A stretch of 64,000 nt of DNA, taken from Streptomyces griseiscabiei (GTDB lineage: Bacteria; Actinomycetota; Actinomycetes; Streptomycetales; Streptomycetaceae). The notes under the pieces were generated by a model. It was given only the letters and a program-made list of their open reading frames with translations. It had not been told where the DNA came from and did no database searches. Shown one piece after another: positions 27,001 to 35,512 of the stretch (its first letter is position 1; every line of letters starts with the position of its first letter). Made by a program: the position numbers and the translations under genes. The DNA lies in assembly GCF_020010925.1 (NCBI RefSeq), contig NZ_JAGJBZ010000006.1, positions 186,001-250,000 of the forward strand. The letters are read 5' to 3'.

Positions 27001-27976
27001 CCACGCCGTTCTCGTCGGCGCCCTGGTGCACCGGCTCCCGGCCGGCACCGGGCGCGGCCCCGCGCCCCGCGCCCCCGGTCGCGCCGGACCCCGCGCTCCC
27101 CGTCGTCCGCTCGATGCCGGGCACCCCGCCCTGCCCCGGCACCGTCCGCCGCTCGGCCCGCTCCTGCCCGGAACCCCCGGCCCCCGGCGCGCCCGAACCC
27201 CCGCGGGCCACTCCGCCGAGACCGGAAGCGGGCCCCGAGCCCGCCCCGCAACCCTCGGAACCCCCGGAATTCCCGGAGCCTGAGCCCGCCCCCGCTCCGA
27301 CCGCCACGCGGACGTGACCCTCTCCGTCGGGTGCCGTCGTGATCCCCCGGGCCCCGGAGGACGAGGCCAGGCGGAGGGCGGACTCGCCGATGCGCAGGAG
27401 GGCGCCCGGGGCCAGGCGGACCGGGCGGTCGCCGACGCGGGTGCCGTCGAGGGTGGTGCCGTTGGTGGAGCCCAGGTCGACGACGGAGACCCGGCCGTCG
27501 GCGGCGAGGGTGACCGCGCAGTGCAGGCGGGAGACGTCCGGGTCGTCGAGGGGGACGTCGGCGTCGGCGGAGCGGCCGATATGGATCTTGCCGCCGTGCA
27601 GCAGATGGACACCGCCCGCGTCGGGGCCGGCCACGACATGGAGCTGCGCGGCGGCCTCGTCGACCTCGGGACCCGCTTCGGAGGGGGCGCCCAGGGAGAG
27701 CACGGCGCCGTCGATGAGGGGCGGCTCGCCCAGCGTGCAGCGCTGGGCGTCGAGGCGCTCGGCACCGGCGTACAGCACGACCTGCCCGGCGCCGGTCTCC
27801 CGGCTGCGCTCGAGACGCTCCGCGCCGCCCTCGCCGACGGCGGAGGCGAGGCCCGAGGCCACGGCCGCCAGGGCCGTCCCGGCGGGCGCCGTGACCAGCA
27901 CGTCGCAGGCCGTGGCACGTCCTCGCGGCTCGGAGGTCGGTCCCAGCGGGTCTACGACGGTCAGCCGGATCTGCAT
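24092..27976 (-). CDS. FHA-domain FtsK/SpoIIIE-like (EccC-type) ATPase
   Basis: The 1294-residue protein starts at ATG 27976. Residues 112-205 are an FHA phosphothreonine-binding domain with IHIGRSADADVPL, SRLHC and GSTNGTTLDG. A disordered Gly/Pro region follows to about 420, and the rest resembles EccC/FtsK chains with one recognisable P-loop, GPVGSGRTELL at about 958-968, and Walker B VVVVDDLDALL near 1131. The first ATPase-like part (LELVLISADRS) seems degenerate. It is divergent from two Ser/Thr kinase genes, which could phosphorylate threonines its FHA domain binds. It may work as a type VII-like secretion motor, but no EccB, EccD or MycP gene is adjacent. Confidence 0.8.
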   Translation of the reverse strand: MQIRLTVVDPLGPTSEPRGRATACDVLVTAPAGTALAAVASGLASAVGEGGAERLERSRETGAGQVVLYAGAERLDAQRCTLGEPPLIDGAVLSLGAPSEAGPEVDEAAAQLHVVAGPDAGGVHLLHGGKIHIGRSADADVPLDDPDVSRLHCAVTLAADGRVSVVDLGSTNGTTLDGTRVGDRPVRLAPGALLRIGESALRLASSSGARGITTAPDGEGHVRVAVGAGAGSGSGNSGGSEGCGAGSGPASGLGGVARGGSGAPGAGGSGQERAERRTVPGQGGVPGIERTTGSAGSGATGGAGRGAAPGAGREPVHQGADENGVGEPEAQTHGRLRDAHDPPGAARGSRAADAAPGDGDGRDGGFGGDGFGDGGEAPESGTRKGTPLRGTDVPRGVRKRGGFGAWARRLTGGRGQAGAEYDPYEYDAEDDEDERGAMASVLPAAGERLPETWPDPAALLLTALGPGARLWERGPGHPEALTVRLGTADRAAPDGSGLLPAVPVTTGLREVGALGLAGPRPRLTGLTRAVVAQLAALHSPDALELVLISADRSRSAEERAADWSWLGWLPHLRPSHGQDCRLLLAYDREQTTARLDELLRRVEDHAADTAGHAPGSTPGAGNGRTPGGSRAAGAGGLSGPGDGAGVSGRRAVRRPSWAREDGPAGEGFAGPYTVVIVDGDPGGADVREAVVRLAQEGPLAGIHVVCLAETESASPSSPVTETYTAACEVSPAFRACGAVALLSGDVATALRLLRVTSAGHVTGGGSGASEQTGPGRTEGARAASPAPDHAPAPSAGHARGADTGASSSRTHTHIDLARGARSGADERTHPGTQDIPALDASDAADAPGLLNHGTVAVLDAVSAAWAERFARALAPLRTDGAAGDRQARVSAPLPQSARLLDELGLARATPASLMARWADAADDTTALGGRAWAVLGAGPRGPVSVDLVAEGPHLLIEGPVGSGRTELLRSVAASLAAAERPDRLGIALVDGRDGGAGGAAGAGGGRAAEGLAVCTDLPHVGTHLTANDPVRMREFAQSLISELKRRYELLGGLGFGEWHTRRAVSGRIVPQRSAPSGASGTGSGPAGAADLDSSSSSTLRLRPAASRRTADQDGRGAAGTNPASELPRLVVVVDDLDALLSPPLGSTGRPAAGSVVRALEAVAREGERLGVHLVATTGVGGRTGEGELARAAGGRVVLSAPVPGPEEPAPGRGELLGEGDRTTAFQAGRVTGRIPRTATLRPTVVPLDWARMGDPPARRPVRELGNGPTDLALLASALDRAAREVSATNVPSLL

Positions 27977-28493
27977 CGCCGTCAGCGATCCCTTCCGCGC
28001 GGGCACCCGCGACGACGAGGACGAGACCGCGCGGTCCCCACCGCGGACTTCCCCCACCACGCACGGGCACGTCGGCCAGTAGCTGGAGGCATCCTCGCAC
28101 CTGCCACTGACAACACGCCCGCCGCCCACCGTCAAGTGATCTTGATTGGTCGGCTCTGCCCCCAAAAGTGCCTGACCAGTGCCCGGTAGTTGATCACTTG
28201 AGATCGGTCACGTCCGTATCGCGTCCGCATTCGGGATCGGTCACGTCCGCATCCGGAACCCCGGCCACCCCCGCGCGGCAACCAACCGCCCGTCGGGGAG
28301 CGTCTTTCCATCGAACGCACACGGGTACCCGTACGTACTCAAGCCACAGCAAGCGGACAGAGTGGGCAGGAAGAGTCGGGAAGTGAACAGCCCGGTCCCG
28401 TGGACGGCCGCACTACAGTGGTCGGAACGTCCGCAGGACTCCAGGGCGTGACCAGGCAAGCAGCAGGCAGGCAAGCAACAGGGAGTGCATGAC
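27977..28493. promoter_or_regulatory. Divergent control region with paired repeats
   Basis: No gene is visible in this 517-bp region between the FHA protein and the first kinase. It holds an inverted pair, TCAAGTGATC at 28132-28141 and GATCACTTGA at 28192-28201, exactly 60 bp centre to centre. Next to it is a direct pair of GATCGGTCACGTCCG starting at 28202 and 28235, 33 bp apart, about three helical turns. Such spacing suggests cooperative binding of a regulator that serves both directions. Confidence 0.55.
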
Positions 28494-30221
28494 GTGCGGC
28501 CGGTAGGCAGTAAGTACCTCCTTGAGGAGCCGATTGGACGCGGCGCCACAGGCACTGTCTGGCGCGCCCGCCAGCGGGAGACCGCGGGAGCCGAGGCGGC
28601 CGTGCCCGGCCACCCCGGCGAGACCGTGGCGATCAAGGTCCTCAAGGAAGAGCTCGCGAGCGACGCGGACATCGTGATGCGGTTCCTGCGGGAGCGCTCC
28701 GTGCTGCTCCGGCTCACCCATCCGAACGTCGTGCGGGTGCGGGACCTCGTCGTCGAGGGTGATCTGCTGGCCCTGGTCATGGACCTGGTCGAGGGCCCCG
28801 ACCTGCACCGCTACCTCCGGGAGAACGGCCCCCTCTCGCCGGTCGGCGCGGCCCTGATGACCGCCCAGATCGCCGACGCGCTCGCCGCCAGCCACGCCGA
28901 CGGCGTCGTCCACCGCGATCTGAAGCCCGCGAACGTCCTGCTCAAGCAGGACGGCGGCGAGATGCACCCGATGCTGACGGACTTCGGCATCGCCCGTCTC
29001 GCCGACTCCCCGGGCCTCACCCGGACCAGCGAGTTCGTCGGCACGCCCGCGTACGTCGCCCCCGAGTCCGCCGAGGGCCAGCCGCAGACCTCCGCCGTCG
29101 ACATCTACGGCGCCGGCATCCTCATGTACGAACTGGTCACCGGACGCCCGCCGTTCAACGGCCAGTCCGCGCTGGAGGTGCTGCACCAGCACCTCAGTGC
29201 CGAGCCGCGCCGCCCGTCCACCGTCCCCGACCCGCTGTGGACGATCATCGAGCGCTGTCTGCGCAAGAACCCGCGCGAGCGGCCCAGCGCCGTCAACCTC
29301 GCCCGCGCGCTCCGTATCGTCGCCGAGGGCGTCGGGGTGCACGCGAACTCGATGCAGATCGCCGCCGCCGAGGGCGTGGGCCACATCCTCGCCCCCGACC
29401 CGGCCCCGGCGCAGGTGCCGGGCGCCGCCCCGGACGCGTTCGGCTCGGCCGATCCGACCCAGGTGCTGCCGCACGGCGCCGGCGCGTACGACCCGAACGC
29501 CGCGACCAGCGTGCTCCCGCACACCTCCGGTCCGGCGGGCTCGGGCGACGCCACGACCGTGCTGCCGCACACCTCCGGCGCCGACCCGACGTCCGTGATG
29601 CCGCCGGTGCCGTCGCACGACCCCGGCGGGCAGCAGCCCGAGCAGCCGCACCCCTGGCAGAACCAGCTCCGCGCGGCCCGCGACCGCAACGAGCAGACGC
29701 AGGTCCAGTACCTCGACCCGAACGAGGACCCGCTGCGGCGCCGGCCGCAGCGGCAGGTCAACCGGCCGCAGCAGGCTCCGCAGCAGCCGCCGCGACAGCC
29801 GCAGCAGCAGCCGCCGCGCCGGCAGCAGCGGGCGCCTCAGGGAGGCCCCGGTCCGGGGTACGGCCAGCCGCAGCAGCAACAGCAGTACGCGCCCCCGCCC
29901 GCGCCACAGCCGCAGCGGCGGCAGCCGGAGCGGTACGCGCCCGCGCCGCAGCAGCCCGCTCCGCGGCCTCAGCGGGAGCCCCGGCCGCCGCGCGAGCCGC
30001 GGCAGCGCAGTGCCAACCCGATGCGGATTCCGGGGCTCGGGTGCCTCAAGGGGTGCCTGTTCATGATCGTGCTGCTCTTCGTGGGTGGTTGGCTCATCTG
30101 GGAGTTCACGCCGCTTCAGGGGTGGGTCGGCACGGGGAAGAGCTGGTGGGGCCAGCTGTCCGACTGGGTCGGCCAAGTGGGCAAGTGGATCGGGGAACTG
30201 GACAACGGCTCGGGTAAGTAG
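28494..30221 (+). CDS. pkaA: Membrane Ser/Thr protein kinase, PkaA-like
   Basis: The 575-residue kinase is given the start GTG 28494, eight bases after GGGAG; GTG 28485 is an alternative. The Hanks domain (about 1-270) has the Gly loop GRGATGTVW, AIKVLKEEL, VHRDLKPANVLL, TDFGIARL and APESAEG, so it should be active. A long Pro/Gln/Arg-rich linker follows, with repeats of LPHTSG and ATxVLPH, potential phosphosites. One membrane helix (LFMIVLLFVGGWLIW) lies near residue 525, leaving a short Trp-rich external tail. The pkaA name rests on remembered synteny (kinase pair before prfB) and on length. PASTA repeats are absent. Confidence 0.85.
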   Translation: MRPVGSKYLLEEPIGRGATGTVWRARQRETAGAEAAVPGHPGETVAIKVLKEELASDADIVMRFLRERSVLLRLTHPNVVRVRDLVVEGDLLALVMDLVEGPDLHRYLRENGPLSPVGAALMTAQIADALAASHADGVVHRDLKPANVLLKQDGGEMHPMLTDFGIARLADSPGLTRTSEFVGTPAYVAPESAEGQPQTSAVDIYGAGILMYELVTGRPPFNGQSALEVLHQHLSAEPRRPSTVPDPLWTIIERCLRKNPRERPSAVNLARALRIVAEGVGVHANSMQIAAAEGVGHILAPDPAPAQVPGAAPDAFGSADPTQVLPHGAGAYDPNAATSVLPHTSGPAGSGDATTVLPHTSGADPTSVMPPVPSHDPGGQQPEQPHPWQNQLRAARDRNEQTQVQYLDPNEDPLRRRPQRQVNRPQQAPQQPPRQPQQQPPRRQQRAPQGGPGPGYGQPQQQQQYAPPPAPQPQRRQPERYAPAPQQPAPRPQREPRPPREPRQRSANPMRIPGLGCLKGCLFMIVLLFVGGWLIWEFTPLQGWVGTGKSWWGQLSDWVGQVGKWIGELDNGSGK

Positions 30222-30226
30222 GAGCG

Positions 30227-30395
30227 CCTGACAGTTCGGGGATGCGGGTTCTTCGGCGGGTGCGGCTCCGGTGGGGGCTGGTCGCGCCGTTCCCCGCGCC
30301 CCTGAAAGACCAGGCCCCTGCGGGCCTGAAAAGCACGGGGCGCGGCCCCTGCTTCTCAGGGGCGCGGGGAACTGCGCGAGAAGCCCCACCGGGCC
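30227..30395. repeat. Palindromic repeat family, copy D (full length)
   Basis: This copy fills most of the gap between the two kinase genes. It begins with GCGCCTGACAGTTCGGGG, a leader also found in copies E and H, then GGTCGCGCCGTTCCCCGCG, AAAGACCAGGCCCCTGCGG, the inner AAAGCACGGGGCGCGG hairpin and the return arm GGGGCGCGGGGAACTGCGCG. The left arm has CGCGCCG for CGCGCAG. Confidence 0.9.
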
Positions 30396-30562
30396 CGCGG
30401 TCGACAACGCACCCCAGCCACCCCCCACCCCGTCCGCGCACCCCGGCGGAGCCCCACGTTGGGGACTTGTCGACATCTGAGGGGTGATTTCCGCCTCGGC
30501 GGTGAAGGTTGGGGTCCGGGGCGCGTAGCTTTGTCGCCAACACGCGGCCTGTAGGAGCAGTC

Positions 30563-31804
30563 TTGGGACGGAAGATCGGAAGCCGGTACACCGCGAACCA
30601 GATTCTGGGGCGGGGCAGCGCCGGCACGGTGTGGCTGGGTGAGGGCCCGGAGGGCCCCGTCGCCATCAAGCTGCTGCGCGAGGACCTCTCGTCCGACCAG
30701 GAACTCGTCAGCCGCTTCGTCCAGGAGCGCACCGCGCTGCTGGGCCTCGACCACCCGAACGTGGTCTCCGTCCGCGACCTCGTCGTCGACGGCAACGACC
30801 TCGCCCTCGTCATGGACCTCGTCCGGGGCACCGACCTGCGCACCCGCCTCGACCGGGAGCGCCGTATGGCCCCCGAGTCGGCGGTCGCCATAGTGGCCGA
30901 CATCGCCGACGGCCTCGCGGCGGCGCACGCGGCCGGGGTCGTCCACCGGGACGTCAAGCCGGAGAACGTGCTGCTGGACATGCAGGGCCCGCTCGGCCCC
31001 GGCGGCGCCCACCCGGCCCTCCTCACCGACTTCGGCGTCGCCAAGCTGATCGACTCCCCCCGCCGCACCCGTGCCACGAAGATCATCGGTACGCCGGACT
31101 ATCTCGCCCCCGAGATCGTCGAGGGCCTGCCGCCCCGCGCGGCCGTGGACATCTACGCCCTCGCGACCGTGCTGTACGAGCTGCTGGCCGGGTTCACCCC
31201 GTTCGGCGGCGGGCACCCCGGGGCCGTACTGCGCCGCCATGTCACCGAGACCGTCGTCCCGCTGCCCGGTATCCCCGAGGAGCTGTGGCAGCTGCTCGTG
31301 CAGTGCCTCGCCAAGGCGCCGGCCTCCCGGCTGCGCGCGTCCGAGCTGGCGGCCCGGCTGCGGGAGCAGCTGCCGCTGCTGGCCGGGATGCCGCCGCTGG
31401 ACGTCGACGAGCCCGGGACCGAGTCCGGCGACGGATACGAGGAGGAGCCCGCCGAGGCCGCCGCCGCGCCGCGTGAGCGGGTACGGCGGGGGGCGGTGCC
31501 GCTGGTGCCGGGCGCCAAGCCGGACTCCAACCGGGACACGCACACGTCGATGCGGGTGCCGGGGCCGGACGAGCTGGCCGGGGGTGCGCGGGGGACCGCG
31601 CGGGTGCCCCGGGCGGCGGGGGCGCCGCGGCCCGGTTCCGCGCGGAACCGGGGGAGCGTGGTGCGGCGGCGCCGGATCACCCTGGGTGCGGCGGCGGTGG
31701 CTCTGATCGCGGCGGTGGGGGTGGGGGCGTACGCGGCCAGCTCGGGGGACGGGGACGGTGGGGCGCCGTCCGACACGAGGAATTCTGCGCCGGGGAATCC
31801 CTGA
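30563..31804 (+). CDS. pkaB: Membrane Ser/Thr protein kinase, PkaB-like
   Basis: The kinase has 413 residues. The start is set at TTG 30563, five bases after a strong AGGAG; the longer frame from 30509 would run through that ribosome site. Kinase motifs are GRGSAGTVWLG, AIKLLREDL, VHRDVKPENVLL, TDFGVAKL and APEIVEG, all intact. A short linker leads to one membrane helix (ITLGAAAVALIAAVGVGAYAA) near the C-terminus with a small external tail. The length agrees with my memory of S. coelicolor PkaB. It follows PkaA on the same strand, with a large hairpin between that may separate or attenuate transcripts. Confidence 0.85.
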   Translation: MGRKIGSRYTANQILGRGSAGTVWLGEGPEGPVAIKLLREDLSSDQELVSRFVQERTALLGLDHPNVVSVRDLVVDGNDLALVMDLVRGTDLRTRLDRERRMAPESAVAIVADIADGLAAAHAAGVVHRDVKPENVLLDMQGPLGPGGAHPALLTDFGVAKLIDSPRRTRATKIIGTPDYLAPEIVEGLPPRAAVDIYALATVLYELLAGFTPFGGGHPGAVLRRHVTETVVPLPGIPEELWQLLVQCLAKAPASRLRASELAARLREQLPLLAGMPPLDVDEPGTESGDGYEEEPAEAAAAPRERVRRGAVPLVPGAKPDSNRDTHTSMRVPGPDELAGGARGTARVPRAAGAPRPGSARNRGSVVRRRRITLGAAAVALIAAVGVGAYAASSGDGDGGAPSDTRNSAPGNP

Positions 31805-31920
31805 GGGCGCCTGACAGCTCGGGGGGTGGGGTTCGTCGGCGGGGACGGGTCCGGTGGGGCTGCTCGCGCAGTTCCCCGCGCCCCTGAAAAGCCGGGGCTG
31901 CGCCCCGTGCTTTTCACCCC
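31801..31920. repeat. Palindromic repeat family, copy E (partial)
   Basis: Leader GGGCGCCTGACAGCTCGGGG, then GGTCCGGTGGGGCTGCTCGCG and the arm GCAGTTCCCCGCGCCCCTG, then a short AAAAGCCGGGGCTGCGCCCC hairpin. The return arm is missing. It lies between pkaB and prfB and overlaps the pkaB stop. Confidence 0.85.
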
Positions 31921-31970
31921 GCCCACCCGCGGCCGAAGAACCCGCCCGGCGGAGCCGTTACGCTGGAGCC

Positions 31971-33074
31971 GTGGCAGTCGTCGATGTATCCGAAGAGCTG
32001 AAGTCCCTCTCCTCGACCATGGAGTCGATCGAGGCCGTTTTGGACCTCGACAAGCTGAGGGCAGACATCGCCGTGCTCGAGGAGCAGGCGGCCGCGCCGT
32101 CCCTGTGGGACAACCCGGACGAGGCGCAGAAGATCACCAGCAAGCTCTCCCACCTCCAGGCCGAGGTCAGGAAGGCGGAGGCGTTGCGCGGTCGTATCGA
32201 CGACCTCGGTGTCCTCTTCGAGATGGCCGAGGAGGAGGACGACCCCGACACCCGCGCCGAGGCCGAGTCGGAGCTGGCCTCCGTCCGGAAGGCGCTGGAC
32301 GAGATGGAGGTCCGTACCCTCCTGTCCGGCGAGTACGACTCCCGTGAGGCCCTCGTCAACATCCGCGCCGAGGCCGGTGGCGTCGACGCCGCCGACTTCG
32401 CCGAGAAGCTGCAGCGGATGTACCTGCGCTGGGCCGAGCAGAAGGGCTACAAGACCGAGGTGTACGAGACCTCGTACGCGGAGGAGGCGGGCATCAAGTC
32501 CACCACCTTCGCCGTACAGGTGCCGTACGCCTACGGCACGCTCTCCGTCGAGCAGGGCACCCACCGGCTCGTCCGGATCTCGCCCTTCGACAACCAGGGG
32601 CGCCGGCAGACCTCGTTCGCCGGTGTCGAGATCCTGCCCGTGGTGGAGACGACCGACCACATCGAGATCGACGAGTCCGAGCTGCGGGTGGACGTCTACC
32701 GGTCCTCCGGTCCCGGCGGCCAGGGCGTCAACACCACCGACTCCGCGGTGCGGTTGACCCACCTCCCCACCGGCATCGTCGTCTCCTGCCAGAACGAGCG
32801 GTCGCAGATCCAGAACAAGGCCACCGCCATGAACGTCCTCCAGGCGAAGCTGCTGGAGCGGCAGCGCCAGGAGGAGCGGGCCAAGATGGACGCCCTCAAG
32901 GACGGCGGCAGTTCCTGGGGCAACCAGATGCGTTCGTACGTCCTGCACCCGTACCAGATGGTCAAGGACCTCCGCACCGAGCACGAAGTCGGCAACCCCG
33001 AGGCCGTGTTCAACGGCGAGATCGACGGCTTCCTGGAGGCCGGAATTCGCTGGCGCAAGCAGCAGGAGAAGTAA
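31971..33074 (+). CDS. prfB: Peptide chain release factor 2
   Basis: The 367-residue factor reads UGA and UAA stops and triggers peptide release. The GTG 31971 start follows TGGAG. RF2-specific marks are SPF in [10 protein letters not shown], the stop-reading tripeptide, and GGQ in [16 protein letters not shown], the catalytic loop. The coiled N-terminus is normal. The gene is one unbroken frame; the in-frame UGA that controls prfB by +1 frameshifting in many bacteria is absent. A strong hairpin follows at 33101-33137. Confidence 0.97.
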   Translation: MAVVDVSEELKSLSSTMESIEAVLDLDKLRADIAVLEEQAAAPSLWDNPDEAQKITSKLSHLQAEVRKAEALRGRIDDLGVLFEMAEEEDDPDTRAEAESELASVRKALDEMEVRTLLSGEYDSREALVNIRAEAGGVDAADFAEKLQRMYLRWAEQKGYKTEVYETSYAEEAGIKSTTFAVQVPYAYGTLSVEQGTHRLVRISPFDNQGRRQTSFAGVEILPVVETTDHIEIDESELRVDVYRSSGPGGQGVNTTDSAVRLTHLPTGIVVSCQNERSQIQNKATAMNVLQAKLLERQRQEERAKMDALKDGGSSWGNQMRSYVLHPYQMVKDLRTEHEVGNPEAVFNGEIDGFLEAGIRWRKQQEK

Positions 33075-33100
33075 CGGCGCGAAGTTCGGCGCTTTGTCGA

Positions 33101-33137
33101 CAAGGCAACTGCCTTCCACCGGAAGGCGGTTGCCTTG
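33101..33137 (+). terminator. Terminator after prfB
   Basis: A 17-bp stem (CAAGGCAACTGCCTTCC with GGAAGGCGGTTGCCTTG, one G-U pair) with a three-base loop, followed by TTCGTTG. It lies 26 bp after the prfB stop. Bases 33138-33397 hold the upstream region of the next gene; no other gene is supported there. Confidence 0.88.
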
Positions 33138-33397
33138 TTCGTTGTCTCGTCTGTGCGGGGATGTCTGGGTCTTACGTCACACTCACATGTCGGTGGCGAG
33201 GTCAAATGCGGTGAACGGGACATCGCGTACGCAACGACCTTGACGTTGCTGCGAAAACTGGGAAGGCTGGCGCGTGGCATGCGCATTACTGGGGCGCATG
33301 TGAACCGGGGGACTTCGACCCAACCGACTGCTCCCGTTGATCGCGGCCCCGGGCGCTCTGCTCCATTTACTGATGAGCTACTGGGGGTAGCAGCCAT

Positions 33398-34228
33398 ATG
33401 ACGAAGAAGACGCGGATCCGCGTGGCGCGAATAGCCGCGGGTGCTGTGATCGCCGCCGGCGCGTCGCTGACCGCCGCGGGTGCCGCTTCCGCGCTGGACC
33501 TCGGCGTCGGCGTCGGTGTCAGCACCGACGACGGCGGTTCGGTCGAGGCCGATGTCTCGGTCCAGACGGGCAACGACACCGAGGGCAACACCATCATCGG
33601 TGCGACCACCGGCGAGACGACCGGTGAGACCACGACCGGCGAGACCACGACCGGTGACGTGACCACCACGACCACGACCGGTGACCCCACCACCACGAGC
33701 ACCACGGGCGACCCGACCACCACCAGCACGACCGGTGACCCGACGACCACCAGCACCACCGGTGATCCGACCACCACCAGCACGACCGGTGACCCCACCA
33801 CGACCAGCACCACGGGCGACCCGACCACCACCAGCACCACCGGTGACCCCACCACCACGAGCACCTCGGGCGATCCCAGCACCAGCACGACCAGCACCAG
33901 CACCACCGGCAACCCGGGCACCAGCGGCACCAGCACCACCGGTGACGCCAGCAGCACGGGCGGCGGCAGCTCCACCGACGGCGGTTCCACCTCCGGTGGC
34001 ACCGAGCCCGACGGCGGCAACGACGAGAGCGTCCAGCAGGAGGGCTCCTCGGCCCTCACGGACACCGGCTCGGAGACCGAGGCCCAGGGCGCCGGCAGCG
34101 GCGAGCTGGCCGAGACGGGTGCCGCCGAGACCACGTTCCTGCTGGTCGGCGCGGCCACGATGATCGTCGGCGGTATCGGCTTCCGGCTGCTTCCCCGCCT
34201 GATGGTGGGCCGCGGCGCCACCGCCTGA
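33398..34228 (+). CDS. Sortase-anchored Thr-rich repeat surface protein
   Basis: The protein has 276 residues. A signal peptide (MTKKTRIRVARIAAGAVIAA, cleavage near ASA) is followed by an LDLGVGVGVS segment, then a Thr/Ser/Gly stalk built on the 9-residue unit GDPTTTSTT, seven copies at 33680-33868, with related GETT units before. The C-terminus has LAETGA, then a hydrophobic helix (FLLVGAATMIVGGIGF) and Arg/Lys, a full cell-wall sorting signal of the LAxTG type used by Streptomyces class E sortases. It is probably a wall-anchored, O-glycosylated stalk with no enzymatic domain. Repeat number may vary between strains. Confidence 0.85.
   Translation: MTKKTRIRVARIAAGAVIAAGASLTAAGAASALDLGVGVGVSTDDGGSVEADVSVQTGNDTEGNTIIGATTGETTGETTTGETTTGDVTTTTTTGDPTTTSTTGDPTTTSTTGDPTTTSTTGDPTTTSTTGDPTTTSTTGDPTTTSTTGDPTTTSTSGDPSTSTTSTSTTGNPGTSGTSTTGDASSTGGGSSTDGGSTSGGTEPDGGNDESVQQEGSSALTDTGSETEAQGAGSGELAETGAAETTFLLVGAATMIVGGIGFRLLPRLMVGRGATA
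33680..33868 (+). repeat. 27-bp tandem repeat inside the surface protein gene
   Basis: Seven units of 27 bp in phase with codons encode GDPTTTST(T/S). Third positions vary (GGTGACCCC, GGCGACCCG, GGTGATCCG), so the array is old enough to have gathered silent changes. It is coding and has no spacers, so it is not a CRISPR array. Confidence 0.93.
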
Positions 34229-34265
34229 CCGCTCACGGTGAGGCACGGCCACGCATAGTCACGAC

Positions 34266-34296
34266 GAAGGCCCGGGGCAGCCAGCCCCGGGCCTTC
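34266..34296. terminator. Bidirectional terminator
   Basis: GAAGGCCCGGGGC pairs with GCCCCGGGCCTTC over a five-base loop. It separates the surface-protein gene from the convergent small zinc-ribbon gene. Confidence 0.88.
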
Positions 34297-34327
34297 CTCG
34301 TACGTCCGTACCGCTCCGTACCGCTCT

Positions 34328-34522
34328 CTATGCCGCCGTCTGGTGCGCCAGCAGGGCCACCGCCGCTATCAGGATCGCCAGGAGGGCGATCAGCGTCATG
34401 GGGCTCAGGCCCGCGAAGGGGTTCTCCTGCTGGAGTCGCTCGCGGCTGGCCCGGCAGACATGGCAGCGGCCCTCGGCGACGGGGGACGCGCAGTTCGCGC
34501 ACACCAACCGGTCGTACGTCAT
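34328..34522 (-). CDS. Small zinc-ribbon membrane protein
   Basis: The 64-residue protein starts at ATG 34522, with AAGGAGG at 34529-34535 as ribosome site. The N-terminal half has two Cys pairs, CANC and CHVC, spaced as a zinc ribbon. The C-terminal half has one membrane helix (MTLIALLAILIAAVALLA). The function is unknown. Conserved small proteins of this type occur in actinobacteria; this one lies between the surface protein and ftsE. Confidence 0.72.
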   Translation of the reverse strand: MTYDRLVCANCASPVAEGRCHVCRASRERLQQENPFAGLSPMTLIALLAILIAAVALLAHQTAA

Positions 34523-34647
34523 GCGCCTCGCCCTCCTTGCAATGGCCTCACACATACCTCAACGCTTCGTGGAACCGGACCGTTCCTCCCCACCACTGTG
34601 CCAGGTTCCTCCGGAGGTTGCGCGAGGGCCTCGGAATAGGGGTGGGT

Positions 34648-34725
34648 GCGGTTGTCGGGGGGCTGCGGGCCGGTGGGGGCTCGTCGCGCAGTTCCCCGCG
34701 CCCCTGATCGGGCTGCGCCCTCTCA
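34648..34725. repeat. Palindromic repeat family, copy F (partial)
   Basis: GGGCCGGTGGGGGCTCGTCGC followed by GCAGTTCCCCGCGCCCCTGA, then GGGCTGCGCCCTC. One arm only. It lies upstream of ftsE, within its likely leader or promoter region. Confidence 0.82.
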
Positions 34726-34782
34726 AGGAACACGGCGCGGTACAGTCTCGTCCATCCATTCCCGACGGCTTGTGGTGCATCC

Positions 34783-35472
34783 GTGATCCGATTCGACAAC
34801 GTGTCCAAGGTCTACCCCAAGCAGACCCGCCCCGCACTCAGGGATGTGTCCCTGGAGGTCGAGAAGGGCGAGTTCGTGTTCCTCGTGGGGTCCTCCGGCT
34901 CCGGAAAGTCCACGTTCCTGCGGCTGATCCTGCGGGAGGAGCGGTGCAGCCAGGGGCAGGTGCACGTCCTCGGCAAGGATCTCGCGCGCCTGTCCAACTG
35001 GAAGGTGCCGCAGATGCGCCGCCAGCTCGGGACGGTGTTCCAGGACTTCCGGCTGCTGCCGAACAAGACGGTCGGCGAGAACGTCGCCTTCGCCCAGGAG
35101 GTCATCGGCAAGTCGCGCGGCGAGATCCGCAAGTCCGTGCCACAGGTGCTGGAACTGGTCGGCCTCGGCGGCAAGGAGGAGCGCATGCCGGGCGAACTGT
35201 CCGGTGGTGAGCAGCAGCGCGTGGCCATCGCGCGGGCCTTCGTGAACCGGCCCAAGCTCCTGATCGCGGACGAGCCCACCGGCAACCTCGACCCGCAGAC
35301 CTCCGTCGGCATCATGAAGCTGCTCGACCGGATCAACCGGACGGGCACCACCGTGGTGATGGCGACCCACGACCAGAACATCGTGGACCAGATGCGCAAG
35401 CGCGTCATCGAGCTGGAGAAGGGCCGCCTCGTCCGCGACCAGGCACGCGGCGTCTACGGCTACCAGCACTGA
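34783..35472 (+). CDS. ftsE: Cell division ATP-binding protein FtsE
   Basis: The 229-residue ABC ATPase pairs with FtsX at the membrane to control peptidoglycan hydrolases at division or growth sites. Motifs: Walker [10 protein letters not shown] (residues 37-45), Q-loop [13 protein letters not shown], signature LSGGEQQR, Walker [13 protein letters not shown] and H-loop THD. The start is GTG 34783. ftsX follows after 40 bp on the same strand. Confidence 0.97.
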   Translation: MIRFDNVSKVYPKQTRPALRDVSLEVEKGEFVFLVGSSGSGKSTFLRLILREERCSQGQVHVLGKDLARLSNWKVPQMRRQLGTVFQDFRLLPNKTVGENVAFAQEVIGKSRGEIRKSVPQVLELVGLGGKEERMPGELSGGEQQRVAIARAFVNRPKLLIADEPTGNLDPQTSVGIMKLLDRINRTGTTVVMATHDQNIVDQMRKRVIELEKGRLVRDQARGVYGYQH

Positions 35473-35512
35473 CCGCCCCCGCCCCCGTCCACGAAAGGCC
35501 CAACGAGACGCC

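Noticed and set aside
24092..28493. Complete type VII secretion locus
   Set aside because: Only the FHA/FtsK-like ATPase is present. EccB, EccD, EccE and mycosin genes are absent from the flanks.
31971..32100. Programmed +1 frameshift in prfB
   Set aside because: The RF2 gene is a single unbroken frame from GTG 31971; there is no early in-frame TGA.
33680..33868. CRISPR-like regular repeats
   Set aside because: The 27-bp units are contiguous, have no spacers and encode a Thr-rich stalk in frame.
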